Source: Lentilactobacillus kisonensis DSM 19906 = JCM 15041
GTDB lineage: Bacteria > Bacillota > Bacilli > Lactobacillales > Lactobacillaceae
DNA: 64,000 nucleotides
Reading direction: 5' to 3'
Assembly (NCBI RefSeq): GCF_001434135.1
Contig: NZ_AZEB01000002.1
Coordinates: 62,001 to 126,000 of the forward strand
How positions within the stretch are numbered: the stretch's first letter is position 1; each line of letters starts with the position of its first letter. The position numbers were made by a program, and so were the translations under genes. The notes under the pieces were generated by a model. That model was not told the DNA's origin and made no database searches. It was given only the letters and a program-made list of their open reading frames with translations. Positions 8,373-17,732 of the stretch are shown here, one piece after another.

Positions 8373-8422
8373 ATCGTTTTGACAGTTGTTCTTGGTTTGC
8401 CAGCCTAATTAGGGTGCATCTA

Positions 8423-9451
8423 TTAAAGCGCATAATTATCTAAATAGGGACCACGTTGTTTTGTAAGCATTTCGGAAATAGGTTTTTCTAGCGTTACGAT
8501 GATGACTGGCACCATAATGGCAATCGTTACCTGAGTCAATACGTTGTTGATGCCAGCGTGACGGGTGATATCTAATAGGGCGTTATGCATGTACATGATG
8601 ATCATCGTATGCTTACCGACTATTGATAAGAACCAATTAATTGGTAACCGGGTCGTTAAAGTCGATATGCCCATTACCGCAAATGAGAAGATCAATGGAA
8701 TGGCTGAAATCATTAAAAATTTGGGACTCGATGTTTGGATTAAGTGAGATTTCATTGAAAATTCAAAGTTGAAATTGCCATTTAGGTAGGAAAAAATCAA
8801 GGTTCCCGCTAATGTTAGTAGAATCGCAATTGGTATCGGCTTTTCAATCCACTTCCAATTTGTATGGAAGAATAGGTAGCCAATGTAGGTGAAGAAAGCA
8901 GCGATGAGGACAATATCCGCGTTCCAAGGCATTGTTTGGTAATTGTATAACGTTAGCCAATCAATTTTGTCGTAACAGGTAGCGAGAAATAAGCCGCTAA
9001 GGACAACGCCGATTTGGATGAGGCGAGATTTAGTTATTGAAATTAATGCGGTAACAGCCGCTATGGAAAGCAGGTAAACGTTAACGAACCAAAACGTGCT
9101 GGTGTAAAGGTTTAAGGTACGACCGCCCACAATTAATCGAGATAGATGGTTGATTAAGTAATCCCAATCCCGATTGTATAACATACTATACGTGAGAATT
9201 AAAATAATTCCAGCGATGAAGTAAATCTCAAGGTCTTTATAAATTTTCTTGTTAAAGAAATGTTTCCAGGCAGTTATTTTATTGGCGTTAATTGGCTTGA
9301 GGAAGAAACCACCAATGATAAAGAATAGGGGCATATGCCACCAATAGATCATGTTTGTGGTTGTACCACTGGCCAGCGCGTGACCGAAAACGACGGCAAT
9401 AATACCATATGCTTTAGCAATGTCAATCCATTCAATTCTCTTTTTTAGCAT
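8423..9451 (-). CDS. Membrane acyltransferase, acyltransferase-3 / fucose-4-O-acetylase-like
   Basis: A 342-residue integral membrane protein with about ten helices. The N-terminus RIEWIDIAKAYGIIAVVFGHA carries the conserved Asp and His of acyltransferase-3 proteins, and WWHMPLFFIIGGFF is the usual second helix. Members of the COG3594-like branch O-acetylate sugars of cell-surface polysaccharides, using acyl-CoA from the cytoplasm. The acceptor here is unknown. The start at 9451 has only a weak GGA ribosome site. It is a single gene between two convergent units; no polysaccharide genes are adjacent. Confidence 0.82.
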   Translation of the reverse strand: MLKKRIEWIDIAKAYGIIAVVFGHALASGTTTNMIYWWHMPLFFIIGGFFLKPINANKITAWKHFFNKKIYKDLEIYFIAGIILILTYSMLYNRDWDYLINHLSRLIVGGRTLNLYTSTFWFVNVYLLSIAAVTALISITKSRLIQIGVVLSGLFLATCYDKIDWLTLYNYQTMPWNADIVLIAAFFTYIGYLFFHTNWKWIEKPIPIAILLTLAGTLIFSYLNGNFNFEFSMKSHLIQTSSPKFLMISAIPLIFSFAVMGISTLTTRLPINWFLSIVGKHTMIIMYMHNALLDITRHAGINNVLTQVTIAIMVPVIIVTLEKPISEMLTKQRGPYLDNYAL

Positions 9452-9637
9452 AATAATTCCACGATCACCTTCCGTTATCTATTTGAGATACTTTTGTAGT
9501 TATCTTTATTTACGTCATTTATACAATAGCAACCTTAAAATAAGCTTAATTTGTCGGAACATGATAACAGCAAGTCCAATGTACGTGCCCCCAAGTATAG
9601 ATAACTTTTAGTACCTAAACAACTTTCAGGTTTCACA

Positions 9638-9685
9638 CAAAAAACAACAACCATCCTCAAAGAGGAATGATTGCCGTTTTGTTGG
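9638..9685 (-). terminator. Terminator of the MarR-family gene
   Basis: On the minus strand AACGGCAATCATTCCTC pairs with GAGGATGGTTGTTGTT and is followed by a T tract (TTTTTTGTG). It lies 37 bp past the regulator's stop. Confidence 0.75.
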
Positions 9686-9721
9686 ATTTTGAGATAATCC
9701 GATCCTTAACACAATGGGTGA

Positions 9722-10276
9722 TTAGTCTTGAAAAAATGATCCCCGTGGGCCATGAAACCTGCCGTGAGGGCCGCCAAATGGGCCACGACCTCCACCACCA
9801 AAACCGTGGTGATGGTGTGGGAAGCCGTGGGGGCCTTCTTCCCGCTTTGGAAGCTTTTCTTTGAGTGATGCGTTGAGTTTATCGAAAAGTTGACTTAGTT
9901 CAGTAATTTCGTCAGCTGATAAGCCTTCAAAAAGCGTATCAAGCATCTTGCTGGATGAGTCGTGATCATTTTCAATCAGCTTTCGGCCGTCATCAGTAAT
10001 TGAAACCTTGGTAACTCGTTTATCGTCTTCGTCAGCAGTGCGGGTGATCAAACCACGATCTTCTAGTTTAGACAATAATTCAGTTAAAGAGGATGGGCGA
10101 ATATCCAGGATTTCAGCAAGCTGAGACTGGATAAGGGTGCCTTCTTTGGCGAGAACCGCTAGTGCTCTGTGCTGACCGTGCATATGGTATGGCCGATCTT
10201 GCATTTGAGCCATACGTTGGGTTCCATGAATGAAGCCAAAAATTTTTCTTAAAAGTTCTGCGTTATCTTTTGTCAT
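9722..10276 (-). CDS. MarR-family regulator with His/Gly-rich C-terminal tail
   Basis: 184 residues. The winged helix-turn-helix is at about residues 45-105 (QSQLAEILDIRPSSLTELLSKLEDRGLITRTADEDDKRVTKVSIT, with the usual D-x-R wing). Dimerisation helices flank it. After about residue 140 comes an unusual tail of His, Gly, Phe and Pro (FPHHHHGFGGGGRGPFGGPHGRFHG) that could bind metal or be only a flexible tag. The ATG at 10276 has AAAGGAG upstream. Two inverted copies of one sequence flank its promoter and suggest autorepression. No partner transporter is adjacent; the regulon cannot be read from the sequence. Confidence 0.85.
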   Translation of the reverse strand: MTKDNAELLRKIFGFIHGTQRMAQMQDRPYHMHGQHRALAVLAKEGTLIQSQLAEILDIRPSSLTELLSKLEDRGLITRTADEDDKRVTKVSITDDGRKLIENDHDSSSKMLDTLFEGLSADEITELSQLFDKLNASLKEKLPKREEGPHGFPHHHHGFGGGGRGPFGGPHGRFHGPRGSFFQD

Positions 10277-10297
10277 TCTAATTCTCCTTTGATTGTT

Positions 10298-10374
10298 ATA
10301 CTTAGGTACCTAACAAGAAGAAGTATACACGCTTATTTTAAGAAGGCAAGGATAATGATTTGGTACCTAAGTAT
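10298..10374 (-). promoter_or_regulatory. Promoter and paired operator of the MarR-family gene
   Basis: ATACTTAGGTACC at 10298-10310 recurs in inverted form, GGTACCTAAGTAT, at 10362-10374. The first copy forms the full palindrome TTAGGTACCTAA. Between them, reading on the minus strand, lie TTGCCT (10344-10349), a 16-nt spacer and TATACT (10322-10327). This fits an autoregulated MarR promoter with one operator downstream of the -10 and one upstream of the -35. Confidence 0.7.
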
Positions 10375-10541
10375 CGCTGAAACTGACGAGGATTGGCTGA
10401 TTCTAGTATCTAATCATGATGTATTGGGGAGTATTACAGCTACGCAAGGCAAAAACTGCCACATAGGTCGTCGCCACCAAAGCTCTAAGGCCGGGCGTAC
10501 ACTGCGCGTTTATTAAGATCTAGTCTCTTAGACATCATAGA

Positions 10542-10710
10542 TTATGACCGCTCCGCAAACTGTAGAGACCTGCACCTAAGCTTTCTTACTCGGGAATCTT
10601 AAAGACAGGAATTTGTGCACTTGGCAATATAGAGGAAACGTGCTACACCAAGCAGAAAGCTGCACCCAAGCCACTCCGCTTTCTAACCGCTTGGTTCTGC
10701 ACTCTGACCA
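10542..10710 (-). repeat. Decayed type B composite repeat
   Basis: Read on the minus strand it keeps the type B order: GCGGTTAGAAAGCGGAGTGG, a collapsed inner stem, CTGCTTGGTGTAGCACGTTTCC, then TATTGCCAAGTGC and an outer right half ending in GCGGAGCGGTCA. Central stems are largely deleted. The remaining 10376-10541 and 10711-10840 stretches show nothing recognisable. Confidence 0.7.
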
Positions 10711-10840
10711 ATGCAAAAATTTGTAAAATATAATGAATGATTTACACTGTAAGCGATACCAATAATTTGATAGGGGGAATTAGAACAGAATTATGGATAG
10801 TTTATAGGTGTAAATTATTTTTTTCTGGGGAGGGATCATT

Positions 10841-12241
10841 TTGAGAGCAAAACATTTAAGTACTTTCTTTATTTTTTTCTTTGGTGCCTTAGGTGGTCTT
10901 TTATTTGGGTTTGATACTGGTATTATTTCGGGAGCTTCACCATTAATTGAAAGTAATTTTAATTTAGGAACTGAGCAAACTGGCTTCATTGTTTCCTCGG
11001 TTTTAATTGGTTCGTCCGTTGGGGCCTTATCAATTGGATCGTTATCAGATCGATTTGGCCGAAAGCGGTTATTGGTTTTGGCATCCATTCTATTTCTAAT
11101 TGGTTCTGGGCTGTCGATGTTTGCCCAAGGATTTATTTCGATGATTATTGCTCGAATTATCTTAGGCTTTGCCGTTGGGTCGGCGTCAGCACTGACACCC
11201 GCTTACTTGGCTGAATTAGCCGACGCGCCTCATCGAGGATCACTAGGGACCATGTTTCAATTGATGATCACCTTAGGAATCCTGTTAGCGTACGTTTCTA
11301 ACTTGAGTTTCTTGCATCATAATCTGTTAGGGTTGCGTGACTGGCGGTGGATGCTCGGATCAGCTTTGATTCCTGCTTTACTACTATTTATTGGTTCGAT
11401 TATTTTACCAGAATCTCCTCGTTACTTGGTTGAAAAGGGTCAGATTGACGAAGCTCGGGATGTTTTGCATGAACTGCGGAAAAATACGGCTGAAGATCCT
11501 GACAAGGAGTTGGCTGATATTCAAATGGTTGCTAATCAGCCAAAGGGCGGCTTAAAAGAACTATTTACTTTTGCCCGGCCAGCGGTAATCGTTGCGATTT
11601 GTTTGATGCTGCTGCAACAATTAGTTGGGATTAATTCAGTGATTTACTTCTTACCACAGGTGTTTATTAAAGGATTTGGGTTCCCAGAAAGTAACGCAAT
11701 TTGGATTTCCGTTGGCATTGGGATTGTCAATTTTGTCTGCACCATTTTGGCTTATAACATTATGGATAAGTTTAATCGAAAGACCATTTTGTTATTTGGC
11801 TCGATCATAATGGCAACCTCAATTGGAATTTTGTCCATTTTGAACTTTACCTTAAACGTTCAAGATGCCGCCATTCCAACCATGATTCTGATTGCAATTT
11901 ATATTTTTGGATTTGCCGTTTCCTGGGGGCCAATTTGCTGGCTGATGATTGGTGAAATTTTCCCATTAAATGTTCGTGGCGTTGGTAATTCCATCGGTTC
12001 AGCTGCTAACTGGATTGGTAACTTTATTGTTTCACAATTCTTCTTGGAACTCCTACACGTATTTAATAACAACGTTGGTGGCCCGTTCGCAGTTTTCACA
12101 TTTTTCGCCATCGTTTCCATCTTCTTTGTTATCTACATGGTTCCAGAAACCCGTGGCAAGTCACTTGAAGAAATTGAAATGGAAATGCGTCAAAAGGCTG
12201 CACTTAAAGCAGCTGCTAAGAACGCAAGCAGTGCTAAGTAA
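10841..12241 (+). CDS. Sugar:proton symporter, MFS sugar-porter family
   Basis: A 466-residue transporter with 12 predicted helices. Sugar-porter signatures are plain: GGLLFGFDTGIISGA in helix 1, SDRFGRKR after helix 2, PAYLAELADAPHRG (the PESPR-type partner), LPESPRYL at the end of the first half, QQLVGINSVIYF in helix 7 and PETRGKSLEEIE at the C-terminus. These are shared by XylT, AraE and GalP relatives, so pentose or hexose uptake is likely but unspecified. The start is TTG at 10841, preceded by GGGGAGGGA; no better ATG exists. No sugar-metabolism gene is adjacent. Confidence 0.9.
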   Translation: MRAKHLSTFFIFFFGALGGLLFGFDTGIISGASPLIESNFNLGTEQTGFIVSSVLIGSSVGALSIGSLSDRFGRKRLLVLASILFLIGSGLSMFAQGFISMIIARIILGFAVGSASALTPAYLAELADAPHRGSLGTMFQLMITLGILLAYVSNLSFLHHNLLGLRDWRWMLGSALIPALLLFIGSIILPESPRYLVEKGQIDEARDVLHELRKNTAEDPDKELADIQMVANQPKGGLKELFTFARPAVIVAICLMLLQQLVGINSVIYFLPQVFIKGFGFPESNAIWISVGIGIVNFVCTILAYNIMDKFNRKTILLFGSIIMATSIGILSILNFTLNVQDAAIPTMILIAIYIFGFAVSWGPICWLMIGEIFPLNVRGVGNSIGSAANWIGNFIVSQFFLELLHVFNNNVGGPFAVFTFFAIVSIFFVIYMVPETRGKSLEEIEMEMRQKAALKAAAKNASSAK

Positions 12242-12242
12242 A

Positions 12243-12362
12243 AGTGAGCGGAGCAAAGCGATTAGAAGTAGGAGCATAAGTCTCCTCGGGTGGGAATTCC
12301 CGATTTTGGAATTTTCACCCGAGGTGCTTATGTGCAGACTTCTGCTTTGTGCAGCTGTCCTA
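12243..12362 (+). repeat. Type A palindromic repeat at a gene end
   Basis: Begins 1 nt after the stop of the sugar transporter. Arms AGAAGT/ACTTCT, CATAAG/CTTATG, central CCTCGGGTG/CACCCGAGG. Right end GTGCAGCTGTCCTA. Confidence 0.9.
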
Positions 12363-12415
12363 TAAAAGAGTGGCTAGTTGACTTGATTGAGGTAACTGCC
12401 TCTTTGCTTCAAAAA

Positions 12416-12468
12416 TATAACGGACTTAGGCAATCCCCTAATTGGGATGATGCCTAAGTCCGTTATAT
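12416..12468. terminator. Bidirectional terminator between convergent transporter and pepV genes
   Basis: TATAACGGACTTAGGCA pairs with TGCCTAAGTCCGTTATA, with TCCC/GGGA continuing the stem. T tracts follow on the plus strand and, as A tracts, precede it. Confidence 0.85.
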
Positions 12469-12572
12469 TTTTGGAATTAACTATTCAAGATTTATTTTGG
12501 TAGTGCTTGACGTCAGTGAAATTCCTAACGATATTTTAAACTAGTAATTTGCTTTATTGGATGGATTCTCAC

Positions 12573-13916
12573 TTAGTCTGTACAAAGGCGTTTCACAGCT
12601 TCTGCGTAGATAGCCATCGCTTTATATAAGCTGGTCAATTCCCAATTCTCGTTAACTTGATGCATAAAGTCTGGAGTTCCAGGTAACATTGCCCCAAATG
12701 CAACACATTGGTTCATTGTTCTGGCATATGTTGCACCACCGGAGATCTTTGGCTGTGTGTCGTCACCGGTAAGATCTTTGTAAACGGCCATTAATGTTTT
12801 TACCAGTGGGCTATCAGTTGGCACGTATAGAGGTGCTAAATAGTCGAAGGCTTCATAGTGAAGTTCGAATGGGGCAACGGCCTTCTTTAATTGTTTAATA
12901 AGAGTATCCCGATCAACCGTCACAGGGATGCGCATATCGATCTGCATCCTAGTTTCTACTTTATCAATTTTGAGACTTGAGATATTGCATGTCAGGTGCC
13001 CGGATTGCTTATCTTCAACGTCACCTAATAGATTAGTTGCCGTTGCGTCTTCCTTGAATAGTTTGCCGATAAAGTCGAGCGTTGGGCTTGGAAAAACATC
13101 ATCTAGGGCAATTGCTAATCGCAAGACGGCGTTAACGCCTTCTGGGGCATTCATCGCGTGAACAGATTTACCCACCACGGTGATGCCATTCTGGCCATGG
13201 TCTTCGTATTTAAAGCCATGTTTGTCTAATGACTGCCGAACCTCATCGAGCTTGGGACCATTATAAGGGGCTTTAGCAGGGACGGCGTTAAACGCGTTTG
13301 CCAAATCAAGTGATAAATCGGTCATACCAGGACCGACCAAGTAAGCCTGTTCCAGACCCTTTTCGGCATAGGTCACTGGAAATTCGGAATCGGGGGCAAT
13401 GCCAAAATCAATTGGTGATTCTTTTTTATTATAAACGGCAATTCCCCGCCATAGCGTTTCTTCGTCGGTTCCAAAGATAAAGCGGATCCGGCAATTGAAT
13501 TGGTACCCTTGGTCAATTAACGCCTTAACGGCAAACATCGCTGCCATTGAAGGACCCTTGTCGTCCTGCGTTCCCCGGCCATAAATGTAGCCGTCCTTGA
13601 TGGTCGCTGTAAAGGGGTCACTGTCCCAATCATTTGGATCACCAGCAGGGACAACGTCAACGTGGCCGATAATCCCAAAGATTTTGTCCCCAGTACCGAC
13701 TTCTGCATAGCCATAGTTACCGTTAGGATCCTTATAGGTTTTAAACCCATTTTCCTCGGCAATTTTAAGAATTTCAGTCAGGGCATCATCGATTCCCTTT
13801 CCAAATGGCATTGTGGCTGTTTTGGTTGATTCATCATTTACAGATGGTTTACTAACGAGGCGTTTTAAGGCTTCGACGGCTTGGTTTTGTTGCTTCTCGG
13901 TTACAATTTTGGTCAT
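12573..13916 (-). CDS. pepV: Dipeptidase PepV (peptidase family M20)
   Basis: A 447-residue dinuclear zinc dipeptidase. Metal ligands and catalytic residues can be read in order: GHVDVVP, the bridging Asp in [10 protein letters not shown], the general base pair in GTDEET, a further Asp in APDSEFP, and the C-terminal His in MHQVNENW. The central lid domain (about 180-370) is of the large PepV type, not of PepT. PepV cuts dipeptides and some tripeptides in the cytoplasm at the end of casein/peptide breakdown. The ATG at 13916 follows GGAGGAACC. The YfcC-type carrier lies upstream in the same direction, with a repeat between. Confidence 0.93.
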   Translation of the reverse strand: MTKIVTEKQQNQAVEALKRLVSKPSVNDESTKTATMPFGKGIDDALTEILKIAEENGFKTYKDPNGNYGYAEVGTGDKIFGIIGHVDVVPAGDPNDWDSDPFTATIKDGYIYGRGTQDDKGPSMAAMFAVKALIDQGYQFNCRIRFIFGTDEETLWRGIAVYNKKESPIDFGIAPDSEFPVTYAEKGLEQAYLVGPGMTDLSLDLANAFNAVPAKAPYNGPKLDEVRQSLDKHGFKYEDHGQNGITVVGKSVHAMNAPEGVNAVLRLAIALDDVFPSPTLDFIGKLFKEDATATNLLGDVEDKQSGHLTCNISSLKIDKVETRMQIDMRIPVTVDRDTLIKQLKKAVAPFELHYEAFDYLAPLYVPTDSPLVKTLMAVYKDLTGDDTQPKISGGATYARTMNQCVAFGAMLPGTPDFMHQVNENWELTSLYKAMAIYAEAVKRLCTD

Positions 13917-13979
13917 GATGCGGTTCCTCCTTTAGATTGTGGTGAGGTTGATTTTGGTGATGATGATCGAGGGGATGGC

Positions 13980-14080
13980 GTTCTAGTTTGTATGGAGTAG
14001 GATTGCTGTGCAAAGTTGTGTCTAAACCTTCTCCACCAAAAATTCAAGTCCGGAATACAGTTTGAATTTATATAGATCTA
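13980..14080 (-). repeat. Very degraded remnant of a palindromic repeat
   Basis: Fragments such as GTCTAAACCTTCTCCACCAAAAATTC resemble the arms and central stem of the family, but the ends are gone. Weak support; it sits next to a good copy. Confidence 0.3.
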
Positions 14081-14100
14081 GACTTTTAGCCTTCACAGAT

Positions 14101-14222
14101 TAGGACCGCTCCGCAAAGCAGAAAGCTACGTGTAAGCACCTCAAACAAAAATCTCCAAAACCCAGAGATTTCTGTTTGAGGAGACTTACACTCCGCTTTC
14201 TAACCGCTTTGCTTCGCTCACT
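14101..14222 (-). repeat. Type A palindromic repeat overlapping a stop codon
   Basis: On the minus strand its AGTGAGCGAAGC end starts inside the TAG stop of the YfcC-type gene. Arms AGAAAG/CTTTCT; TGTAAG pairs with CTTACA, a base-pair combination different from most copies; central CCTCAAACAG/TTTGTTTGAGG. Right end GCGGAGCGGTCCTA. Confidence 0.9.
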
Positions 14223-15747
14223 ATAGCATTGCCATTACACCCAAGAACACTGCCGTTGCTAAGAACAAGTAGATCATCAGTTTGAACATGAATTTCCACC
14301 ATGTTGTAATGTTAACATGGGCAATTGTTAAGGCGCCCATTACCACACCAGATGTTGGCGTGATTAGGTTGACCCAGCCAGAGGCACTTTGATATGCCGT
14401 TACTACCAGGCTTGGATCAACACCGGCAAATTTACCCATTGGGCCGATGATTCCCATCGTTGCCGCTGCTAAGCCGGAAGTTGACGGAATCAGGAATGAC
14501 ATTGGAATGTAGAAAATATATGCCAGGATGATGAAGACTGTTGAGCCAAGATTTGACAGTCCCATTTCACCCCAGTGGAGAACAGTAGCAGTGATGCTAC
14601 CATCGTTCATAATGACTTGAATTCCACGGGCAACCGCAACGATAATTGCAACGCCCATGAAATCGCTCATGCCACTTAGGAATGATTCAATAAATGTTGA
14701 TTCCTTCATCTTGAAGACAAACATGACGATAACAGCCATTAATAAGAATAATGTCGTGATTTCAGTAAAGTACCATGATCCAAATGGTACCAGATTAGAG
14801 CCGATAATGCTGCCTAGAACTGGGATTCCCTGCATCCATTTTGTGAAGCTAACAAAGAACGTCCATTTAGCATTAATTTGATCCCATGGAATCAATCCCA
14901 TGATCATGATGACAAAGGTTAGGCCAAACATCCAGAGGACCGCTTTTTGGCGACCAGTCATTTTAGTACCGGGTTTATCCTCATGGTTCAACGCAAATCG
15001 TTTCAGGTCCGCTTCACGTTGTTCATAAACGTATGAATTTGAAGGATCCTTTTCGACTTTGGATGCGTAACGGTAAACAAACCAGATACTGATTGCAACT
15101 ACGATGACAAATAGGACTGCCCGAGAAATAATGCCGTCACCCGGCGAAATATTGAGGGTCTGTGAAGCCACCCCTGTCGCAAATGGGTTAACCGTGGATG
15201 CTAAACACCCAACTTGAGAGCCAACTAAGACAATTGCGACCGCAACCAGTGAATCAAATCCCACACCAATCATGACTGGAATAAGTAACGGGTAAAAGGC
15301 AATGGTTTCTTCAGCCATCCCGTAAGTTGACCCACCAAGTGCAAATAGAATCATCAACAGGGGAATCAGAAACTTTTCTTTTCCCTTATATTTTGAAACA
15401 ACGGTGGCAATCCCGTCATCAAGTGCTTTAGTTTGGTTAACAACCCCTAAGAAACCACCAATCACTAAGATAAATAGCGAAATTGAAATGGCTCCCTCAG
15501 TTGTATCGTTACCAATCATGCCATAAATTGGGGCGGAAAAGACGTCCCAAATTCCCTGTGGATTGGAAGCAACAGCCTTGTAAGTGTGAGCAATAATGTT
15601 ACCCGCTTTATCGGTTGAATACTGACCAGCTGGAATAATCCAAGTTAAAATTGCAACGAAGATAATGATCAGAAATAGAATCGTATACGCGGAAGGCATT
15701 TTAAATTTCTTTTTCGGAGTCGATTGTTGATTTTGCATGATGTTCAC
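14221..15747 (-). CDS. YfcC-family membrane carrier (C4-dicarboxylate/arginine-type)
   Basis: 508 residues with about 12 membrane helices. The N-terminus (FKMPSAYTILFLIIIFVAILTWIIPAG) and the repeated loops GGSTYGMAEETIAFYP and PSTSGLAAATMGIIGP are the hallmarks of the YfcC/COG1288 family, which includes annotated arginine, ornithine and dicarboxylate carriers and peptide-linked transporters. Substrate cannot be read. The start at 15747 has AAGGAAGTG. The last codon is CTA and the stop TAG overlaps the repeat boundary. Pairing with pepV downstream hints at peptide or amino-acid use, as an inference only. Confidence 0.83.
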   Translation of the reverse strand: MNIMQNQQSTPKKKFKMPSAYTILFLIIIFVAILTWIIPAGQYSTDKAGNIIAHTYKAVASNPQGIWDVFSAPIYGMIGNDTTEGAISISLFILVIGGFLGVVNQTKALDDGIATVVSKYKGKEKFLIPLLMILFALGGSTYGMAEETIAFYPLLIPVMIGVGFDSLVAVAIVLVGSQVGCLASTVNPFATGVASQTLNISPGDGIISRAVLFVIVVAISIWFVYRYASKVEKDPSNSYVYEQREADLKRFALNHEDKPGTKMTGRQKAVLWMFGLTFVIMIMGLIPWDQINAKWTFFVSFTKWMQGIPVLGSIIGSNLVPFGSWYFTEITTLFLLMAVIVMFVFKMKESTFIESFLSGMSDFMGVAIIVAVARGIQVIMNDGSITATVLHWGEMGLSNLGSTVFIILAYIFYIPMSFLIPSTSGLAAATMGIIGPMGKFAGVDPSLVVTAYQSASGWVNLITPTSGVVMGALTIAHVNITTWWKFMFKLMIYLFLATAVFLGVMAML

Positions 15748-15986
15748 TTCCTTTTCTTTTTCTGGTTAAATTTTACAAAACATCTATAAATTTTCCGTGA
15801 ATAATTAAAGAAGAATTATATTAACATTCACAATTTAAAAAATAATAAACGCTTTGCTTACCCTCAGTATAAATAATAGATGATAATAATCAAAGCGAAT
15901 TGTTTATCAAACAATAAGCAAACTATGTAAATTAGTCTTTGATCGCCGATATAACGCCATTAATATCAGAACCTGTTATTGATGTA

Positions 15987-16039
15987 AATTAAAAGCACCC
16001 CAAACAAGTGAGTTGATCACGTTTGGGATGCTTTTAATT
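15987..16039 (-). terminator. Terminator of the three-gene ABC importer operon
   Basis: AATTAAAAGCACCCCAAAC pairs with GTTTGGGATGCTTTTAATT around a 15-nt loop, 28 bp past the ATPase stop. On both strands it is followed by T-rich sequence. Confidence 0.8.
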
Positions 16040-16066
16040 CAAATATTCACAAATCGTAAATGGTCA

Positions 16067-16840
16067 CTAATCATCTAAATCGTTAAAGAAACTCAACAGC
16101 TCTTCTTTTGTTAAGTTGTCCTTTTCGTCACCGGCAATATCATAGGTGATTTTGCCGTGATCTAAGACGACTAACCTATTGCCATACTTGAGGGCATCAT
16201 CGAGATGGTGGGTGATCATCAAGCAAGTTAGGTGATTGCGGGTAATTTGATCATTGGTTGCCTGCATGAGTTCTTGAGAAGTTTGGGGGTCAAGCGCAGC
16301 CGTGTGCTCATCAAGTAACAGAATTTCTGGTCGCTTAATTGTGGCCATTAGGAAACTAAGTGCTTGTCGTTGCCCACCTGACAATTTCCCGGTGGCAGTG
16401 TTGAGCCGATCTTCAAGGCCATTGTTCATGACTGAAGTGATATCTTTAAACTTTGCCATGTGAGCCTTTAGGTGCCGGGAACCGAAACCACGGTACTGAC
16501 CGCGCTTTTCAGAGAGTAGTAAGTTTTCAGCCACTGTCATTCGAGGAGCCGTTCCCATCTTGGGATCCTGAAAGACGCGGCTCAGAAAACGGGTGCGCCG
16601 CTCAACGGACATATTGGTAATATCCTTGCCATGCAACAAAATTTGGCCAGTTGTGATTGGGATGTTGCCACCAATGACGTTGAATAGGGTTGACTTGCCG
16701 GCGCCGTTTGATCCAAGGATTGTGATGAAATCACCAGGATAGATTGATAGGTTGATATGATCCATAATGTTAATTTGCTCAGGGGTTCCATGGTTAACCG
16801 TGACAACAATATCATTTAGTTCGAAAATTGGCTCAGTCAT
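16067..16840 (-). CDS. ABC importer ATP-binding subunit (COG1101 type)
   Basis: A 257-residue ATPase with Walker A (GSNGAGKST, about residue 44), the Q-loop in FQDPKMGT, the signature KLSGGQRQAL, Walker B (ILLLDEHTAALD) and the switch His (ITHHLDDA). The Walker B Asp-Glu is followed by HTAALD in place of PTSALD, usual for this branch. It energises uptake with the permease whose gene overlaps its start by 8 nt. Related operons (TrpXYZ-like) move amino acids or unknown small molecules; the ligand here is not known. Confidence 0.9.
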   Translation of the reverse strand: MTEPIFELNDIVVTVNHGTPEQINIMDHINLSIYPGDFITILGSNGAGKSTLFNVIGGNIPITTGQILLHGKDITNMSVERRTRFLSRVFQDPKMGTAPRMTVAENLLLSEKRGQYRGFGSRHLKAHMAKFKDITSVMNNGLEDRLNTATGKLSGGQRQALSFLMATIKRPEILLLDEHTAALDPQTSQELMQATNDQITRNHLTCLMITHHLDDALKYGNRLVVLDHGKITYDIAGDEKDNLTKEELLSFFNDLDD

Positions 16841-17732
16841 GTTTGGTCATCCCCTTTGCGAGCGTGTGACGAATTCGAAATCGATTTTCCAATACTGGCA
16901 GCATCATAAAGATTGCCAGCACGATTGCTGAAATCAAGTTGAGGTCATTGGCGTTAAAGCCGAGCTTGAGGACAAGTAAGATGACGAATCGATATAGAAT
17001 ACTTCCGATTGTAACAGCAATTAAACGCTGGTTCATGGTTAAATCGCCAAAGACGACCTCACCGATGATGATGGATGCCAAGGCAACCACGATGACACCA
17101 ATTCCCATGTTAACGTCCGCAAAGCCATTATTCTGGGCAACCAAGGCACCACCAAGGCCGATTAAACCGTTAGAAACGCCTAATCCCATAATTTGCATCG
17201 CATCAGTGCTGATTCCGAGCGACCGGGCCATCGTTGGGTTGTCGCCGGTCGCAATAAACGCTTGCCCGAGATTGGTTTGGAGAAAATAGATAATCAGCGC
17301 GGTAACAATTGCAACAACGACGATTCCAAGTACCACACTATCAAAATAGGGTGGTAATGATTCTAGAAAATGGTTTCTAAGCATCGTGGGTTTGCCAAAC
17401 AATGATAGGTTTGCTCTACCCATGATTCGCAAGTTAACTGAGTACGCAGCCGTCATGACCAGGATCCCAGCTAACAGCACGGGAATCTTCACCTTCGTGT
17501 AGAGGAGGCCGGTTACCAATCCTGCCAACATTCCGGCGATAAAGGCGATTAAAGTGGCGACTAATGGTGAAGCACCAGAGTAAATGGCGGCGACACAGGC
17601 GGCAGCACCCATTGGAAACGTTCCTTCAACGGTCATATCGGGGAAATCTAAAATTCTAAATGTTAAAAATAAGCCGATACCAACAATTCCCCATGTTAAT
17701 CCTTGGCCGATGGCTGAAACGATAATGCTCAT
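16833..17732 (-). CDS. ABC importer permease (COG4120, BPD_transp_2 family)
   Basis: A 299-residue permease of the branched-chain/ribose-type fold with about eight to nine helices. It includes TWGIVGIGLFLTFRILDFPDMTVEGTFPMGA at the N-terminus and the ATPase-contact loop GDNPTMARSLGIST (about 167-180). It overlaps the substrate-binding gene by 4 nt (ATGA) and the ATPase gene by 8 nt, so the three are translationally coupled. It forms the membrane pore with a homodimer partner. Specificity cannot be assigned from sequence. Confidence 0.9.
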   Translation of the reverse strand: MSIIVSAIGQGLTWGIVGIGLFLTFRILDFPDMTVEGTFPMGAAACVAAIYSGASPLVATLIAFIAGMLAGLVTGLLYTKVKIPVLLAGILVMTAAYSVNLRIMGRANLSLFGKPTMLRNHFLESLPPYFDSVVLGIVVVAIVTALIIYFLQTNLGQAFIATGDNPTMARSLGISTDAMQIMGLGVSNGLIGLGGALVAQNNGFADVNMGIGVIVVALASIIIGEVVFGDLTMNQRLIAVTIGSILYRFVILLVLKLGFNANDLNLISAIVLAIFMMLPVLENRFRIRHTLAKGMTKHD

